Shown here: positions 46,162 through 55,746 of the stretch, in pieces
Numbering within the stretch: position 1 is the stretch's first letter
How the letters are laid out: every line of letters begins with the position of its first letter
Assembly: GCF_009806555.1 (NCBI RefSeq)
Contig: NZ_VUOK01000009.1
Coordinates: 1 to 64,000, forward strand
DNA length: 64,000 nucleotides
Origin: Methylobacterium sp. 2A
GTDB taxonomy: Bacteria; Pseudomonadota; Alphaproteobacteria; Rhizobiales; Beijerinckiaceae
Reading direction: 5' to 3'
The notes under the pieces: generated by a model
Told to the model about the DNA's origin: nothing
Seen by the model: only the letters and a program-made list of their open reading frames with translations
Database searches by the model: none
Translations under genes and position numbers: made by a program

Positions 46162-46187
46162 GCATCCTGCCGGTACCGGCAGGATGC
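46162..46187. promoter_or_regulatory. 26-bp perfect palindrome between rutB and rutC
   Basis: Two 13-bp arms, GCATCCTGCCGGT and ACCGGCAGGATGC, meet with no spacer. As RNA it would form a stable hairpin; as DNA it could bind a dimeric regulator. It lies 10 bp after the rutB stop and about 80 bp before rutC, so it could adjust rutCD expression relative to rutAB. Confidence 0.7.
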
Positions 46188-46265
46188 ACGCGCGCCGCCC
46201 GACGCGGCGCCTCCCGCGCGGCCTGCCCGGCCCGGCCGACAGGTCGAACGGGAGAGCGCACGCGC

Positions 46266-46652
46266 ATGCCGAAGCAGGTCGTCATTCCGCCGGGGACCGG
46301 TAAGCCGCTCGCCCCCTATGTGCCGGGGACGAAGGCCGACGGGGTGCTCTACGTCTCGGGCACGCTACCGCTGGATGCGGAAGCCAATGTCGTCCATGCC
46401 GGCGACGCCGCCGCCCAGACCCGCCACGTGCTGGAGACCATCAAGGGCGTGGTCGAGGCCGCGGGCGGCACGATGGACGACGTGACCTTCAACCACGTCT
46501 TCCTGAAGGACTGGGCTGACTACGCGGCGATCAACGCCGTCTACGCGGAGTATTTCCCGGGCGAGAAGCCGGCGCGCTACTGCATCCAGTGCGGCCTCGT
46601 GAAGCCGGACGCGCTCGTGGAAATCGCCTCCGTGGCGCATGTCGGCCGATGA
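46266..46652 (+). CDS. rutC: Aminoacrylate deaminase RutC (RidA family)
   Basis: A 128-residue RidA/YjgF-type enamine deaminase that hydrolyses 3-aminoacrylate. It has [20 protein letters not shown], the block [20 protein letters not shown] and [20 protein letters not shown] with the conserved Arg and Cys region. GGGAGA precedes ATG 46266. It is between rutB and rutD in the usual gene order. Confidence 0.93.
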   Translation: MPKQVVIPPGTGKPLAPYVPGTKADGVLYVSGTLPLDAEANVVHAGDAAAQTRHVLETIKGVVEAAGGTMDDVTFNHVFLKDWADYAAINAVYAEYFPGEKPARYCIQCGLVKPDALVEIASVAHVGR

Positions 46653-46659
46653 GCGCCCG

Positions 46660-47454
46660 ATGAGCAGAGGCGCGGCCCCGCTGTACCACGCCGTGGCGGG
46701 CCCGGAGGACGGGCGGCCGGTGCTGCTCTCGCCGGGGCTCGGCGGCGGGGCCGGATATTTCGGGCCGCAGATGGCGGCGCTCACGGCGCGCTTCCGGGTG
46801 GTGACCTACGATCACCGCGGCACCGGGCGGTCGCCCGACCGGCTCGGCCCGGATCACGACATCCCCGCCATGGCCCGGGACGCGCTCGCAGTGCTGGACG
46901 CGGCCGGGATCGACCGCGCCGACGTGGTCGGTCACGCGCTGGGCGGCCTGATCGCCCTGCAGTTGGCGCTCGCCGCACCCGGGCGGGTCGGGCGGATCGT
47001 GGTGATCAACGGCTGGGACGCCCTGGACCCGGCCACCCGCCGCTGCTTCGCGGCCCGCAGGGCGATCCTGGCCGGGGGCGGGCCGGAGGCCTTCGTGCGG
47101 GCGCAGGCGATCTTCCTGTACCCGGCCCCCTGGCTCTCCGACCAGGCAGAGCGGGTCGCGGCCGACGAGGCCCACGCCCTGGTGCATTTCCCCGGGGCCG
47201 AGACCGTGCTCACGCGCATCGGCGCCCTGGAGCGCTTTGCGATCGCCGACCGGCTCGGGCGCATCCCGCACGAGACCCTGGTGATGGCCGCCCGGGACGA
47301 CGTCCTGGTGCCCTATACGCGCTCCGAGCGCCTCGCGGCGGCGCTGCCCCGGGCCCGCCTCGCCCTCGCCCCCGAGGGCGGCCACGCCCACAGCGTGACC
47401 TGTCTGGAGGCCTTTAACCGTGCCCTGCTGGACTTCCTCGATCGCCCCGCATGA
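46660..47454 (+). CDS. rutD: Alpha/beta-hydrolase-fold RutD
   Basis: A 264-residue alpha/beta-hydrolase-fold protein assisting aminoacrylate breakdown. [20 protein letters not shown] and [13 protein letters not shown] are followed by [17 protein letters not shown], where the nucleophile-elbow residue is Ala instead of Ser, the same as in E. coli RutD (VVGHALG). It also has [17 protein letters not shown] and the late His in [12 protein letters not shown] 46639 is an alternative start overlapping rutC. The 3' end overlaps the convergent glycosyltransferase gene by 41 bp. rutE, rutF and rutG do not follow. Confidence 0.9.
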   Translation: MSRGAAPLYHAVAGPEDGRPVLLSPGLGGGAGYFGPQMAALTARFRVVTYDHRGTGRSPDRLGPDHDIPAMARDALAVLDAAGIDRADVVGHALGGLIALQLALAAPGRVGRIVVINGWDALDPATRRCFAARRAILAGGGPEAFVRAQAIFLYPAPWLSDQAERVAADEAHALVHFPGAETVLTRIGALERFAIADRLGRIPHETLVMAARDDVLVPYTRSERLAAALPRARLALAPEGGHAHSVTCLEAFNRALLDFLDRPA

Positions 47455-48388
47455 GCGAACCCGCGAGCTGCGGCAGGGCCGCGGCCAGGAGGGCGGCCGC
47501 GCGCAGCACCTCGGCGGCCTCGGCCGGGGAGCGGTGGGCGAGCGCCAGGGCGAGCCGCAGGGGCACCTGCGCACAGAAGCTCGCCGCGATCAGCGCCAGG
47601 GCCGCGGCGGCGCCGTGGTGCTTGCCGGCATAGAGGATCTGGCTGCGCAGGAAGTAGAACAGCCGCCGCGCCCGCACCTGCCGGGTCGTGCCCTGCCCGA
47701 GATGGCGGACGACAGCCCCAGCCACGTGCCGCACGGCAAACCCCGCCACCCGGGCGCGGGTGCAGAGGTCGGCATCCTCCCAGTAGACGAAGAAGCGCGG
47801 GTCGAACCCGCCGAGGGCCGTGAACAGGTCGCGGCGGATCATCAGGAAGGCGCCCATCACCTGATCGACGGCGCGGTCCTCCGCGTGGTCCCATTCGAGG
47901 AGGAAGTGCGGGCGCACGAGGCCCAGACGGTCGAGCGCCAGGGCCCGGCCGAGGAGGCCGAGCGCCGTGGGCGCCCGGGCGCAGGAGCGCGCAGTCCGCC
48001 CGTCGGGATCGACCAGCCGGGCGCCGACGATCCCGGTCCGCGGATCGGCCAGCAGGGCGCCCAAGGCCTGCCCCAGGGCGTCGGGCTCCACCTGCGTGTC
48101 GGGGTTGAGGAACAGGATCGCCGGGGCCTCGCCCGCGGCGGCACCCTGGTCGCAGGCCCGGCCGAAGCCGAGATTTTTGGAATTCCGGATCAGCCGAAGA
48201 GGGCGGGGCAGGGGGGGCAGATCCTCGACCGAGCCGTCGGCGGACGCGTTGTCCACCACGATCACCTGAACGGATTCGGCATCCTGCACGCCTGCGAGGC
48301 TCGCGAGGCAGGCGCGCAGCAGCGCACCCCCGTTCCAGTTGACGATCACCACGTCCACGACCGGGGAGCGGGCAGGGCGGTCGGTCAC
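47414..48388 (-). CDS. Family 2 glycosyltransferase (rhamnosyltransferase-like)
   Basis: A 324-residue GT-A enzyme: [62 protein letters not shown] (DxD-like), [20 protein letters not shown], and [15 protein letters not shown] with the acceptor-site ED. The last 70 residues are Ala/Leu-rich and could attach to the membrane. The start is GTG 48388, which overlaps the TGA of the upstream glycosyltransferase (GTGA); the longer frame to 48751 is a shadow. Works with its neighbour on a surface glycan (inference). Confidence 0.87.
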   Translation of the reverse strand: MTDRPARSPVVDVVIVNWNGGALLRACLASLAGVQDAESVQVIVVDNASADGSVEDLPPLPRPLRLIRNSKNLGFGRACDQGAAAGEAPAILFLNPDTQVEPDALGQALGALLADPRTGIVGARLVDPDGRTARSCARAPTALGLLGRALALDRLGLVRPHFLLEWDHAEDRAVDQVMGAFLMIRRDLFTALGGFDPRFFVYWEDADLCTRARVAGFAVRHVAGAVVRHLGQGTTRQVRARRLFYFLRSQILYAGKHHGAAAALALIAASFCAQVPLRLALALAHRSPAEAAEVLRAAALLAAALPQLAGSLMRGDRGSPAGHG

Positions 48389-49308
48389 GGCAGATCCTCG
48401 GGCAGCAGATCCTTGGGCAGATCCTCGGGCGGCCCGAGGCGGCCGAGGGCGCCGTCGCGGGCGGCTCCAAGGAGTCGCAGCAGCACGGCGGGCCGGAAGC
48501 TCGAATCCGCCCAGTACAGCCCGGCCTGGAGGGGCAGGTAGGCGGCCTGGGCGAGCTTCCAGCGCAGCGGCAGGTGCGGCAGCCGCCACGCATAGACCGC
48601 GTTGCGCAGGTAGGTCGCCATGCGGAACAGGGGCTGGCGCGGCATCGCGAGTCCAAAAGCCCGGATCACGCCGCCGCCGACCCGGTGGGGGATCGCGACG
48701 TCGCGGGCAACGTAGCAACCCAAGCCGAGGCTCCAGGCGCGAAAGCACCATTCGAGCTCGACCCCGTCGATGAAGAAGTCGGCCCGGAACGGGCCGACCC
48801 GGTCGAACGCGGCGAGATCGATCAACGAACCGGAGGTCGCCAGGAACTGCACCGGGGCGAGGGCGCCGGTCTCCGGCATGCCGGGGCGGCGCGGATAGGC
48901 CGGCGCCTTGTGGCCGGGAGCCGGCGCCGGGGCGGGGCCCACCACCGCGGCCGGGATCCCGGCGCGCCGCAGCTGGCTGAGGGCGGCGAGCAGCCCGGCG
49001 GCGAGGTTTTCGGGCGGCTCGGCATCCTGATCGAGGAGCAGGAGCGTCTCCGCCCCCGCGTCCCGGGCCGCGTCGGCAATCCGGTTGAGCGCCGCCGCGA
49101 TGCCGATATTGCGCCCTGCCGACAGCAGGCTCACGCCGGCCTGAGCGAGGCGCGCCGCGTCCCCGGCAGCGAGACCGCCATTGTCGAAGGCGATCACCGT
49201 GGCGCCCGCGACCGCGGCTTGGGTGAGGACGCGCTCCACCTGATCCGGGCCCGGCCGGAACAGGGTCACGCCGAGGGCGAGGCGGCCGGATCGCGGATCA
49301 GGCACCAT
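48385..49308 (-). CDS. Family 2 glycosyltransferase
   Basis: A 307-residue GT2 enzyme related to rhamnosyltransferases: TVIAFDNGGLAAGDAARLAQ, LSAGRNIGIAAALNRIADAA, TLLLLDQDAEPPENLAAGLL (DxD) and DFFIDGVELEWCFRAWSLGL (ED motif). The C-terminus has a short repeat, [14 protein letters not shown], that mirrors a small DNA repeat around 48387-48430. It is coupled to the downstream glycosyltransferase by a 4-bp overlap. Confidence 0.85.
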   Translation of the reverse strand: MVPDPRSGRLALGVTLFRPGPDQVERVLTQAAVAGATVIAFDNGGLAAGDAARLAQAGVSLLSAGRNIGIAAALNRIADAARDAGAETLLLLDQDAEPPENLAAGLLAALSQLRRAGIPAAVVGPAPAPAPGHKAPAYPRRPGMPETGALAPVQFLATSGSLIDLAAFDRVGPFRADFFIDGVELEWCFRAWSLGLGCYVARDVAIPHRVGGGVIRAFGLAMPRQPLFRMATYLRNAVYAWRLPHLPLRWKLAQAAYLPLQAGLYWADSSFRPAVLLRLLGAARDGALGRLGPPEDLPKDLLPEDLP

Positions 49309-49335
49309 GCGGGCTCCGGCGCGGCTGGTGACGGC

Positions 49336-49959
49336 TCACGCCTGCTCCACCGCGGCGGTCGCCGCCTCCAGGGCGGCCGTGATGGCGGCGGTCTGCTCGG
49401 CGCTGAGCGGCCCGCGGGCGAGGCGCATCTGCAGGGCGAGCTTCAGCCCCTCCTTGGCGCGCACCAGGGAGGGCGGCGGCCCGTCGCCCCGGGCGGCCTC
49501 GGCCTCGGCCATGCGGGCGAGGATGGCGTCCAGGGTCGGACGGTTGCCGTTGAGGACGGCCTGACCCTCCGGGGTGATCGTGTGCAGCCGCTTGGTGCCC
49601 TCCCCGGGGGTGACCGTGACGTGGCCGAGTTCCTCCAGCAGCGTCAGCGTCGGATAGACCGTGCCGGGGCTCGGGCTGTAGGCGCCGCCGACCCGCTCCT
49701 CGATGGCCTTGATGATCTCGTAGCCGTGCCGTGGCTTCTCGGCGATCAGGTGGAGGATCACGAGCCGCAGGTCGCCATGGGCGAAGAAGCGGGCGAGGTC
49801 GCCGCGGCCACCGCGGCCGACCATCCGGCGGTCGCCGGGTCCGCGGCCGGGATGCCCGTGCCGCCCCCGGTGATCACCCCCCATCGGGCCCCGATGGGCG
49901 CGGAAGCGGCAGGCGTCGAAGGGATCGGTGCGGCAGGGGTGCGGGACATCAGGATGCAT
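49336..49959 (-). CDS. PadR-family transcriptional regulator
   Basis: A 207-residue regulator. The first 55 residues are Gly/Arg/His-rich with two Cys (HPDVPHPCRTDPFDACRF). The winged helix follows (GDLRLVILHLIAEKPRHGYE, IIKAIEERVGGAYSPSPGTV, then YPTLTLLEELGHVTV), then a C-terminal dimer helix. A palindrome at 49990-50005, about 31 bp upstream of ATG 49959, is the likely autoregulatory operator. It may control the glycosyltransferase genes that follow. Confidence 0.87.
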   Translation of the reverse strand: MHPDVPHPCRTDPFDACRFRAHRGPMGGDHRGRHGHPGRGPGDRRMVGRGGRGDLARFFAHGDLRLVILHLIAEKPRHGYEIIKAIEERVGGAYSPSPGTVYPTLTLLEELGHVTVTPGEGTKRLHTITPEGQAVLNGNRPTLDAILARMAEAEAARGDGPPPSLVRAKEGLKLALQMRLARGPLSAEQTAAITAALEAATAAVEQA

Positions 49960-49989
49960 GATGCCGACTCACTTTCGATATGTCGAACG

Positions 49990-50005
49990 TATCGATATAT
50001 CGATA
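49990..50005. promoter_or_regulatory. Putative PadR operator, 16-bp palindrome
   Basis: TATCGATATATCGATA is a perfect palindrome in an ATCGATAT-rich stretch (GATATGTCGAACG precedes and CGATATC follows). PadR proteins often bind ATAT/ATGT-containing inverted repeats next to their own gene. Confidence 0.6.
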
Positions 50006-50361
50006 TCTGACCGTCAGCAAGAGGCGGGTGGCGACGCGAGATCCGAGGCGGTGGGAACGGCCGGAGCGACCGAATCGGGACGCGGCCTCATAGGGTCGCC
50101 CACGGTTTACGGGCTCTGCCGGTTCGGTTAGTGCGGCGGCTCACCGATGCCACCGGCCCAGCACACCCGCCTCGTCCCGACAGTCGCCCATGATCCGATC
50201 CCCGACCCGATCCGAGATCCACGCGGCGACGGCGCCCCGGGGCGGCACGCGGTGAACGCGTCTGCGCGAAGGCCCGGCACGCGCCGCGGCTCCGATCGGA
50301 CGGATCGGGGCCGCCCCCCGGAGCCGGCCGGGATCCAACGCCCCATCGACGAGGACGCCGC

Positions 50362-51078
50362 ATGATCTCCGTCAACGAGGACATGAAGCAGGAGATGCTG
50401 CGGCGGGGCATCTCGGTGCTGCATCCGGCCCCGTTCGGCCTGCCGGAGGACTGCACCTTCGAGCCGCCATGCAGCATCAAGTGGATGGGCGTCGATTACT
50501 GCCTCACCATGGGGGCGTTCTCGTACGCGGTGAGCGGCTATTATTTCGGCGCCGACATTGCCCGCTACTGCTCGATCGGCGAGAGCGTGCAGGTCGGGCG
50601 CGGCAGCCACCCGGTCCAGTGCGGCTCGACCTCGCCGCTGTTCTACACGCACCATTCGGCGGTGTTCGACCGCCTCGACCCGCGGGCGGAGGATTACGAG
50701 ATCTGCGGGCCGTATCTCTGGCCCAAGCGCGTGCGCATCGGCAACGACGTCTATATCGGCCACGGCGCCTTCCTGATGCCCGACATCACGATCGGCGACG
50801 GGGCAGTGGTCGGCGCGATGGCGGTGGTGACCAAGGACGTGCCGCCCTACGCGATCGTAGCCGGCAGCCCGGCCCGGGTCGTGAAGATGCGCTTCCCCGA
50901 CGCGCTGATCGAGCGCTACCTGAAGGTGCAATGGTGGCGCTACGCCTTCTGGGACCTGCGCCAGTGCTCGATCACCGACCCCGAACAATTCCTCGACGCC
51001 GTGGAAGAGCGGATCGCCAGCGGGATGCAGGAATACCGGCCGGAGATGATTGCGCTCCAGTCGCTGGTGCCCAGGTGA
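50362..51078 (+). CDS. Hexapeptide-repeat acyltransferase (CatB/Vat-like)
   Basis: A 238-residue left-handed beta-helix acyltransferase. It has YYFGADIARYCSIGESVQVG and HPVQCGSTSPLFYTHHSAVF with the catalytic His, followed by the hexapeptide ladder (IGNDVYIGHGAFLMPDITIG, then DGAVVGAMAVVTKDVPPYAI) and the ending VAGSPARVVKMRFP. The family acetylates sugars or antibiotics. The neighbouring glycosyltransferases suggest glycan acetylation. GAGGA precedes ATG 50362. An HPVQ-type loop before the repeats is as in xenobiotic acyltransferases. Confidence 0.82.
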   Translation: MISVNEDMKQEMLRRGISVLHPAPFGLPEDCTFEPPCSIKWMGVDYCLTMGAFSYAVSGYYFGADIARYCSIGESVQVGRGSHPVQCGSTSPLFYTHHSAVFDRLDPRAEDYEICGPYLWPKRVRIGNDVYIGHGAFLMPDITIGDGAVVGAMAVVTKDVPPYAIVAGSPARVVKMRFPDALIERYLKVQWWRYAFWDLRQCSITDPEQFLDAVEERIASGMQEYRPEMIALQSLVPR

Positions 51079-51306
51079 TGCGGTACGATCGAGGGGCAAT
51101 CGAGGCCGTTGCAGAGTACCCGACTGTTACTGCGTGAGGGGGCACACCGCGGGATAGGTAACGCCACCGGACGCAGGGTATGGGTCTCGGTCTTACAGGC
51201 GTTCAGCGTCGCATCAGCATCCACTCTGGCAGAGTACGCTCCGCAGCATCGTGCCGAAAATCGAGACCGGCACGATGCTCAAAATCCGCGTGCCCGCATC
51301 ACTGGG

Positions 51307-53394
51307 TCAGACGATTGGCCCAGCTGCGAGCAGTGCCTCGTCGGCCCTGCTCAGGAGTCGGCCGGCGGCCCGGCGGTAAAGTACACCGAAACGCCGGACC
51401 ATCGATTCTCCCGTGTGCGGCGCCACGACTTCCCGCCCCCGTGCGGCGAGTTGCTCACGGAGCGGAGCTTCCGACCACAACCTGAAAATGGCCGAAGCAA
51501 TCTCTCCGCTATTGTTGGGATCGAAGAGGAGCGCACCACCGTTGGTCAGCGACGGCAGAGAGGTGACGTTGGAGGAAGCCACGGGGCATCCGATGTTGAA
51601 GGCCTCCCAAATCGGACAGCTGCCGGCCTCGAACTTCGTCGGCACGACGACGCCGCGGGCCAGATGATAGAGCAGCACCAGATCGCGCTGTGTGATGTAT
51701 CCCGCCCACCGGATGCAGTCAGTTACGTTCAGCGCAGCCGCTCGCTCCAACACCTGCAAAGAAAACGATTTGAAGGCTCCTGTGAAGACCATCAGGGGCG
51801 GTTCGATACCCTGTGAGCGCAGAATTGCGGCCGCTTCCAAGAGGCCGATGTGGTTCTTGTGCTCCCAGCCGGCCGCCGGGTAGAGCAGGAAGCCGCTCGG
51901 CTGAACCCGCAGGCGATCACAGATGGCCCGCATCTCAGCCGCGGTCGGAGGGGTGCGGTCGGCAGCAGGCGGAGCGAGGGGGATGATAGGCAGCTTCTCG
52001 GGCGGTAGACGGTACTGCCGTTGAAGGTCTTCAGCAATCCATCGCGATGCCACCGGTACGATTTTTGCCGACTGACAGAAATATTGATATAAGATCTCAC
52101 GTTGCTCGATCTCTCCATCGGAAAAGAATTGCGGCAGATGGAGATGCTGCAGATCATGCGGATGGTATAGAAGCGGCAGGTCAGAATCGAGCGCAGACTG
52201 CGCGAGGGAATGCACCACGGCGACGCCCGCGGCACGCAGGAAACCAGTCGCGTCTCGGAAATTGACGCGAACAGCTTTGGTGTCTTCCTCAAACTTGAAG
52301 ACACGTTTCGTCACCGGCGTGCCGATCAGCTTGGCGTCTCGCGTGCGGACCGGAAGATCTGCCACATTCACCGGTAACAGGCCGCAGTGTTCCGGCAGGA
52401 TCGCGCGCAGATCGTAGCGTTCCGGCGTGTCGACGATGAGCGAGAAGCGAAAGTCGTCGGCAGACAAATGGTGAAGGTGCGTGATCAGCCCGTGAATGAC
52501 CTCCGCCACGCCGCCCGTCGATCCGAGGGGGACGCGCGCGTCGATAGCCACATGGAGTTGATCAGACACGGTACGAAGTTTCCCGGGTGGGTCGGCGCGA
52601 GACGCTCGAACGTCCCCGTCATCGGACCGAATCCTTGTCTGAGGCTGTCCCGCCGTGTCCGGAACGGACGCGTGAGGCCGACCCAACAGGAGTCGGCTCC
52701 GGTCCGCCTCCGGCAGGGTGCGCCAATATTCATGGGCCGATCGGACGTAGCTCAAGTCGACGGTGCCGGGCGGCGGCGCTTCTCCGCGCCCCGTATAATG
52801 GACGGCCCACTTCGTCTTATAGTTCGTCGTCGCCTGTTCCGTCCGGACAACACGAAACCCGCGCTGGCTGATCGCCGCCCAGATGACTCGGTCTCCGGCG
52901 CCGCTCAGCTGGACCGGCATCGTCGCCCACAGCGCCGCAATGTCGAGGGCCGATCGACTGAGCATGACAGTCCCCGTGTCAGCGAACTGTGCTCCGTCAC
53001 TTTCCCAATCGAATGGATCGAGGACGCTCCGATCCAAGCGCCGAAGAATTCTTCGACTAACACCTATATCTGCCCCGGAATTGACGATGTGCTCGTAAAG
53101 ACTGGAGACATGATTGTTTTCAAGCCAATTGTCCGCATCCAAAAAACAGACATACTCGGCGCCCGTCTGAAACGCATGCAGGGCGCCGATTCCCCGAGCG
53201 AAATTGCCCGCATCGCGGTGGGCAGATGGCAAGATAATGTGTTCGCAGGCCCAAGCAGAAATCGCAGGATTTGGGTGGCCATCCGCAACGATGATATGCC
53301 GCGCCGCCCTGATCTGCTGCGATACGCTTCGATGCGCAATCATTAGCTCTTCAACATCTTCCTTGAAATACGGCATAACTACAGCAATAGTCAT
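51307..53394 (-). CDS. Two-domain glycosyltransferase (GT2 plus GT4)
   Basis: A 695-residue fusion. Residues 1-230 are GT2-like: TIAVVMPYFKEDVEELMIAH, IIVADGHPNPAISAW, YVCFLDADNWLENNHVSSLY (DxD). A linker of about 60 residues follows. Residues about 285-690 are a GT-B glycosyltransferase: DARVPLGSTGGVAEVIHGLI, YHPHDLQHLHLP, FLLYPAAGWEHKNHIGLLEA and VVVPTKFEAGSCPIWEAFNI (donor-binding E-x7-E-like). It may add two sugars in succession. GC is lower than in the genome average. Confidence 0.85.
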   Translation of the reverse strand: MTIAVVMPYFKEDVEELMIAHRSVSQQIRAARHIIVADGHPNPAISAWACEHIILPSAHRDAGNFARGIGALHAFQTGAEYVCFLDADNWLENNHVSSLYEHIVNSGADIGVSRRILRRLDRSVLDPFDWESDGAQFADTGTVMLSRSALDIAALWATMPVQLSGAGDRVIWAAISQRGFRVVRTEQATTNYKTKWAVHYTGRGEAPPPGTVDLSYVRSAHEYWRTLPEADRSRLLLGRPHASVPDTAGQPQTRIRSDDGDVRASRADPPGKLRTVSDQLHVAIDARVPLGSTGGVAEVIHGLITHLHHLSADDFRFSLIVDTPERYDLRAILPEHCGLLPVNVADLPVRTRDAKLIGTPVTKRVFKFEEDTKAVRVNFRDATGFLRAAGVAVVHSLAQSALDSDLPLLYHPHDLQHLHLPQFFSDGEIEQREILYQYFCQSAKIVPVASRWIAEDLQRQYRLPPEKLPIIPLAPPAADRTPPTAAEMRAICDRLRVQPSGFLLYPAAGWEHKNHIGLLEAAAILRSQGIEPPLMVFTGAFKSFSLQVLERAAALNVTDCIRWAGYITQRDLVLLYHLARGVVVPTKFEAGSCPIWEAFNIGCPVASSNVTSLPSLTNGGALLFDPNNSGEIASAIFRLWSEAPLREQLAARGREVVAPHTGESMVRRFGVLYRRAAGRLLSRADEALLAAGPIV

Positions 53395-54032
53395 CTGATA
53401 CGCTCAATACTTATGACTTATGATGCGCCAACATAGATCGAAGCCAGCTCCAGCCATCAGAAGTTGGCCCATTCCAGCACGCGATGTCATAATGAGTCTG
53501 TGCTTGCGCGAGGCTGGCCACAGTCTATCAAACAGAAATCCGCTTGCCTTCGACACTCATTTTTCCGAAATTCGAAATTTAAATTAAAACGACATAGAAA
53601 TTACGCTCATACGCGTCAAGTTCAGGTGGCAACATTAAAGCAAGAATATTTTCATTCGAAGATTTTGTATTGAAAATTTACCAGAAGGGGCGCGTCATAT
53701 CTCTCCATAGACCTTTTAACTCTGCGACAGCAATTTATTTATGCGCAGAATATGTTGCCTGCAGCATCTTACGAATATATTGGCCTTCGAATCGGCACAA
53801 TTTTTAATACATCAACAAAAGAATTCCCATTAAAGGAGACTATATCAGTTGGCTTGCATGTATTTATATTATTTTGTCCCATAATCTCCAGGATACGGCG
53901 TTGACAAATCAATCATAGGTGCCCATAATTGGCGATCGACAACCTATCGCTCATGATCAGGTCCTAAGATATATCTGTCCCTGAGCGGAATAATATTCGC
54001 AGCTCAAAGCCAAAATACGAAACCATCTTCCA
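53395..54032. other. AT-rich intergenic region, no gene seen
   Basis: 638 bp with much lower GC than the rest of the window. Frames are closed by many stops. It carries divergent promoters for the two glycosyltransferase-type genes; one is recognised at 53901-53929. The composition suggests DNA acquired from another source. Confidence 0.6.
53901..53929 (+). promoter_or_regulatory. Sigma-70-like promoter of the fucosyltransferase-like gene
   Basis: TTGACA (53901-53906) and CATAAT (53924-53929) with a 17-bp spacer, an almost ideal housekeeping promoter, about 104 bp upstream of ATG 54033. Confidence 0.65.
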
Positions 54033-54968
54033 ATGACATCAGAAAAATTTGTCCTTTGCAGACCTGATGGCGGCTTGAACGATATGCTTTGCCAAATCGA
54101 GGCCGCCTGTCGCTATGCAGAGCGATCAGACCGGCGCGTCTTTGTCGATACTTCTTATAAAAAGTCAATGCATTTTAGAGATAATTTTTCGAAATACTTC
54201 GGCAGTCGATGGAACAGATTGATCGTCGACTCGAATTTGCTTGATCCCGACCTGGACGCGATGTCCGTCTTTCCCCGCGAACTGACGGGACGTATCACGT
54301 CCTATACGCCCAAGTGGAGCGCTGCGGCAGCCAATTGGATCGATACGGAAACCGGCGTGCGCCTCTCGTTCGATTTTACGAGGACGTATGATGAGCAGAT
54401 TGTCCTACATCACGCGCAAAATGGGGGGCCGACCGCAGTCGCAGCCATGTCGCGGTTGAAGCTGAACAGCCAGCTCGTCGATGCGCTTGCCGAAAGAATA
54501 CGCATCATAGGAAGACCTTATTGCGGCGTCCATATTCGAAACACCGACTACAAGACGGATTATGTCAACGCCATCAGTGGCATCAAGCATCTGCTCTCAC
54601 CGCCTGTCTTCATTGCGACAGACGATGCTGTGTGTCGAGAAGCCTGCGCCGAGATCCTTGGACGGAGCAATGTGATATATTTTTCAGATCTATCAAACGA
54701 TTCCGGAATGCCTCTTCATTTTGTCCAAAATCAAGAGACCGTCTTCGGCAGAAACACTGATGCAATCCTGGATTTGCTGACGTTGTCGTTTTCGACGCGA
54801 TTCTTTCGATTTCGGCTACAGAACAACATCTACCATTCTGTGTTTTCAGGATTTACAATATTAGTCGACTATCTGAGACACCATAAGATCGTACTTTCAT
54901 CTCTCGTAAAATCAAATTCAGAACAAGACAATTTATTTGCATCCCTCCTTCAGAGATTGGAAGGTTGA
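54033..54968 (+). CDS. Fucosyltransferase-like protein (NodZ/O-FucT-like fold)
   Basis: A 311-residue protein of low GC. The N-terminus FVLCRPDGGLNDMLCQIEAA resembles the GDP-fucose-binding start (GxNN/GLND). The central YCGVHIRNTDYKTDYVNA carries the HxRxxD motif of NodZ/alpha-1,6- and O-fucosyltransferases. FIATDD and the later GRNTDAILDLLTLSFSTRFF fit the same fold. It probably decorates a surface glycan. Codon use differs from the flanking genes (many A/T-ending codons), a mark of recent transfer. Confidence 0.7.
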   Translation: MTSEKFVLCRPDGGLNDMLCQIEAACRYAERSDRRVFVDTSYKKSMHFRDNFSKYFGSRWNRLIVDSNLLDPDLDAMSVFPRELTGRITSYTPKWSAAAANWIDTETGVRLSFDFTRTYDEQIVLHHAQNGGPTAVAAMSRLKLNSQLVDALAERIRIIGRPYCGVHIRNTDYKTDYVNAISGIKHLLSPPVFIATDDAVCREACAEILGRSNVIYFSDLSNDSGMPLHFVQNQETVFGRNTDAILDLLTLSFSTRFFRFRLQNNIYHSVFSGFTILVDYLRHHKIVLSSLVKSNSEQDNLFASLLQRLEG

Positions 54969-55055
54969 CGGGCGTTCCGGCCATTCCTGAGGGCAGGAAA
55001 TTCGCACCAAGAAGTTGAAACTCAGGAGGCTACGGCGCTCTCGAGCCGTGCTTGT

Positions 55056-55624
55056 TCAGGCGGCAACGGCCACGTCGTCTTCGTATCCGGCTGCGGCGAG
55101 GGCGTTTCGGCACTCCTGCGGCGTGAAGTTGGCGCAGGCGCGCCGGATGGCTTCTCGGAGGTCGGGGACGGGGCGGGTGGTGGTCGTGCGCAACGGGCGC
55201 TTGAGCTTGGCGAAGGCCCGCCGGCCGCTGCTGTTCAACCGCGTGGACCGCCCCTTTCACGGGTGATCCGGTGGCGGGCGAACAAGCGTGACAGCCCGCT
55301 CCTGCTGGTCGCCACGCCTTGCGAGGCCAGAGCATCGCGCAAGGCGTGCAGGACGATCCCCGGTCGGGTCTTGTCGGTTGAAAGGATCAGGGCGGCGTTC
55401 GCTTCGATGACCTGCGAGCGCTGGTCGCTGCCACGTGCCCGCGGTGCGACCTGACCGTCCTGCCGCCCGCGCCCCGCCCAGCGGCTGGTGCTCGACACCT
55501 GGCCCCCGAAGTGGGCCGCCGCACCGTGGCAGGAGGCACCCTGCGCGATGGCGGTGACAACACGCTCGCGCAGGTCGATCCACAGGGATGAGGGCTTCAA
55601 AGGCTCCCCAGACCGTCGACGCAC
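55056..55624 (-). mobile_element. IS630-family transposase remnant with internal deletion
   Basis: Reading leftward, 55624-55235 encodes an IS630-like N-terminus with its helix-turn-helix region (WIDLRERVVTAIAQGASCHG, GLSRLFARHRITRERGG). The frame then passes into 55238-55056, the typical C-terminus of the same family (AFAKLKRPLRTTTTRPVPDL, then ACANFTPQECRNALAAAGY). The DDE catalytic core between them (about 150 residues) is missing, so the element is not autonomous. It marks the right edge of the glycan gene region. Confidence 0.8.
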
Positions 55625-55746
55625 CGCCCCAGCCCGAGTTGCTATCCGAACGGGCGCAGCGCTAGCCGCGGTGCCCGGCTCCGGACGTCACGCATCGATG
55701 GCTTCCTCGTCCAAGAACGCCAGGTGACGTCAGACACAGCTCCCGC

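Noticed and set aside
46975..47000. Loss of the catalytic Ser in RutD as an anomaly
   Set aside because: The VVGHALG motif with Ala is also what E. coli RutD has, so it is normal for the family.
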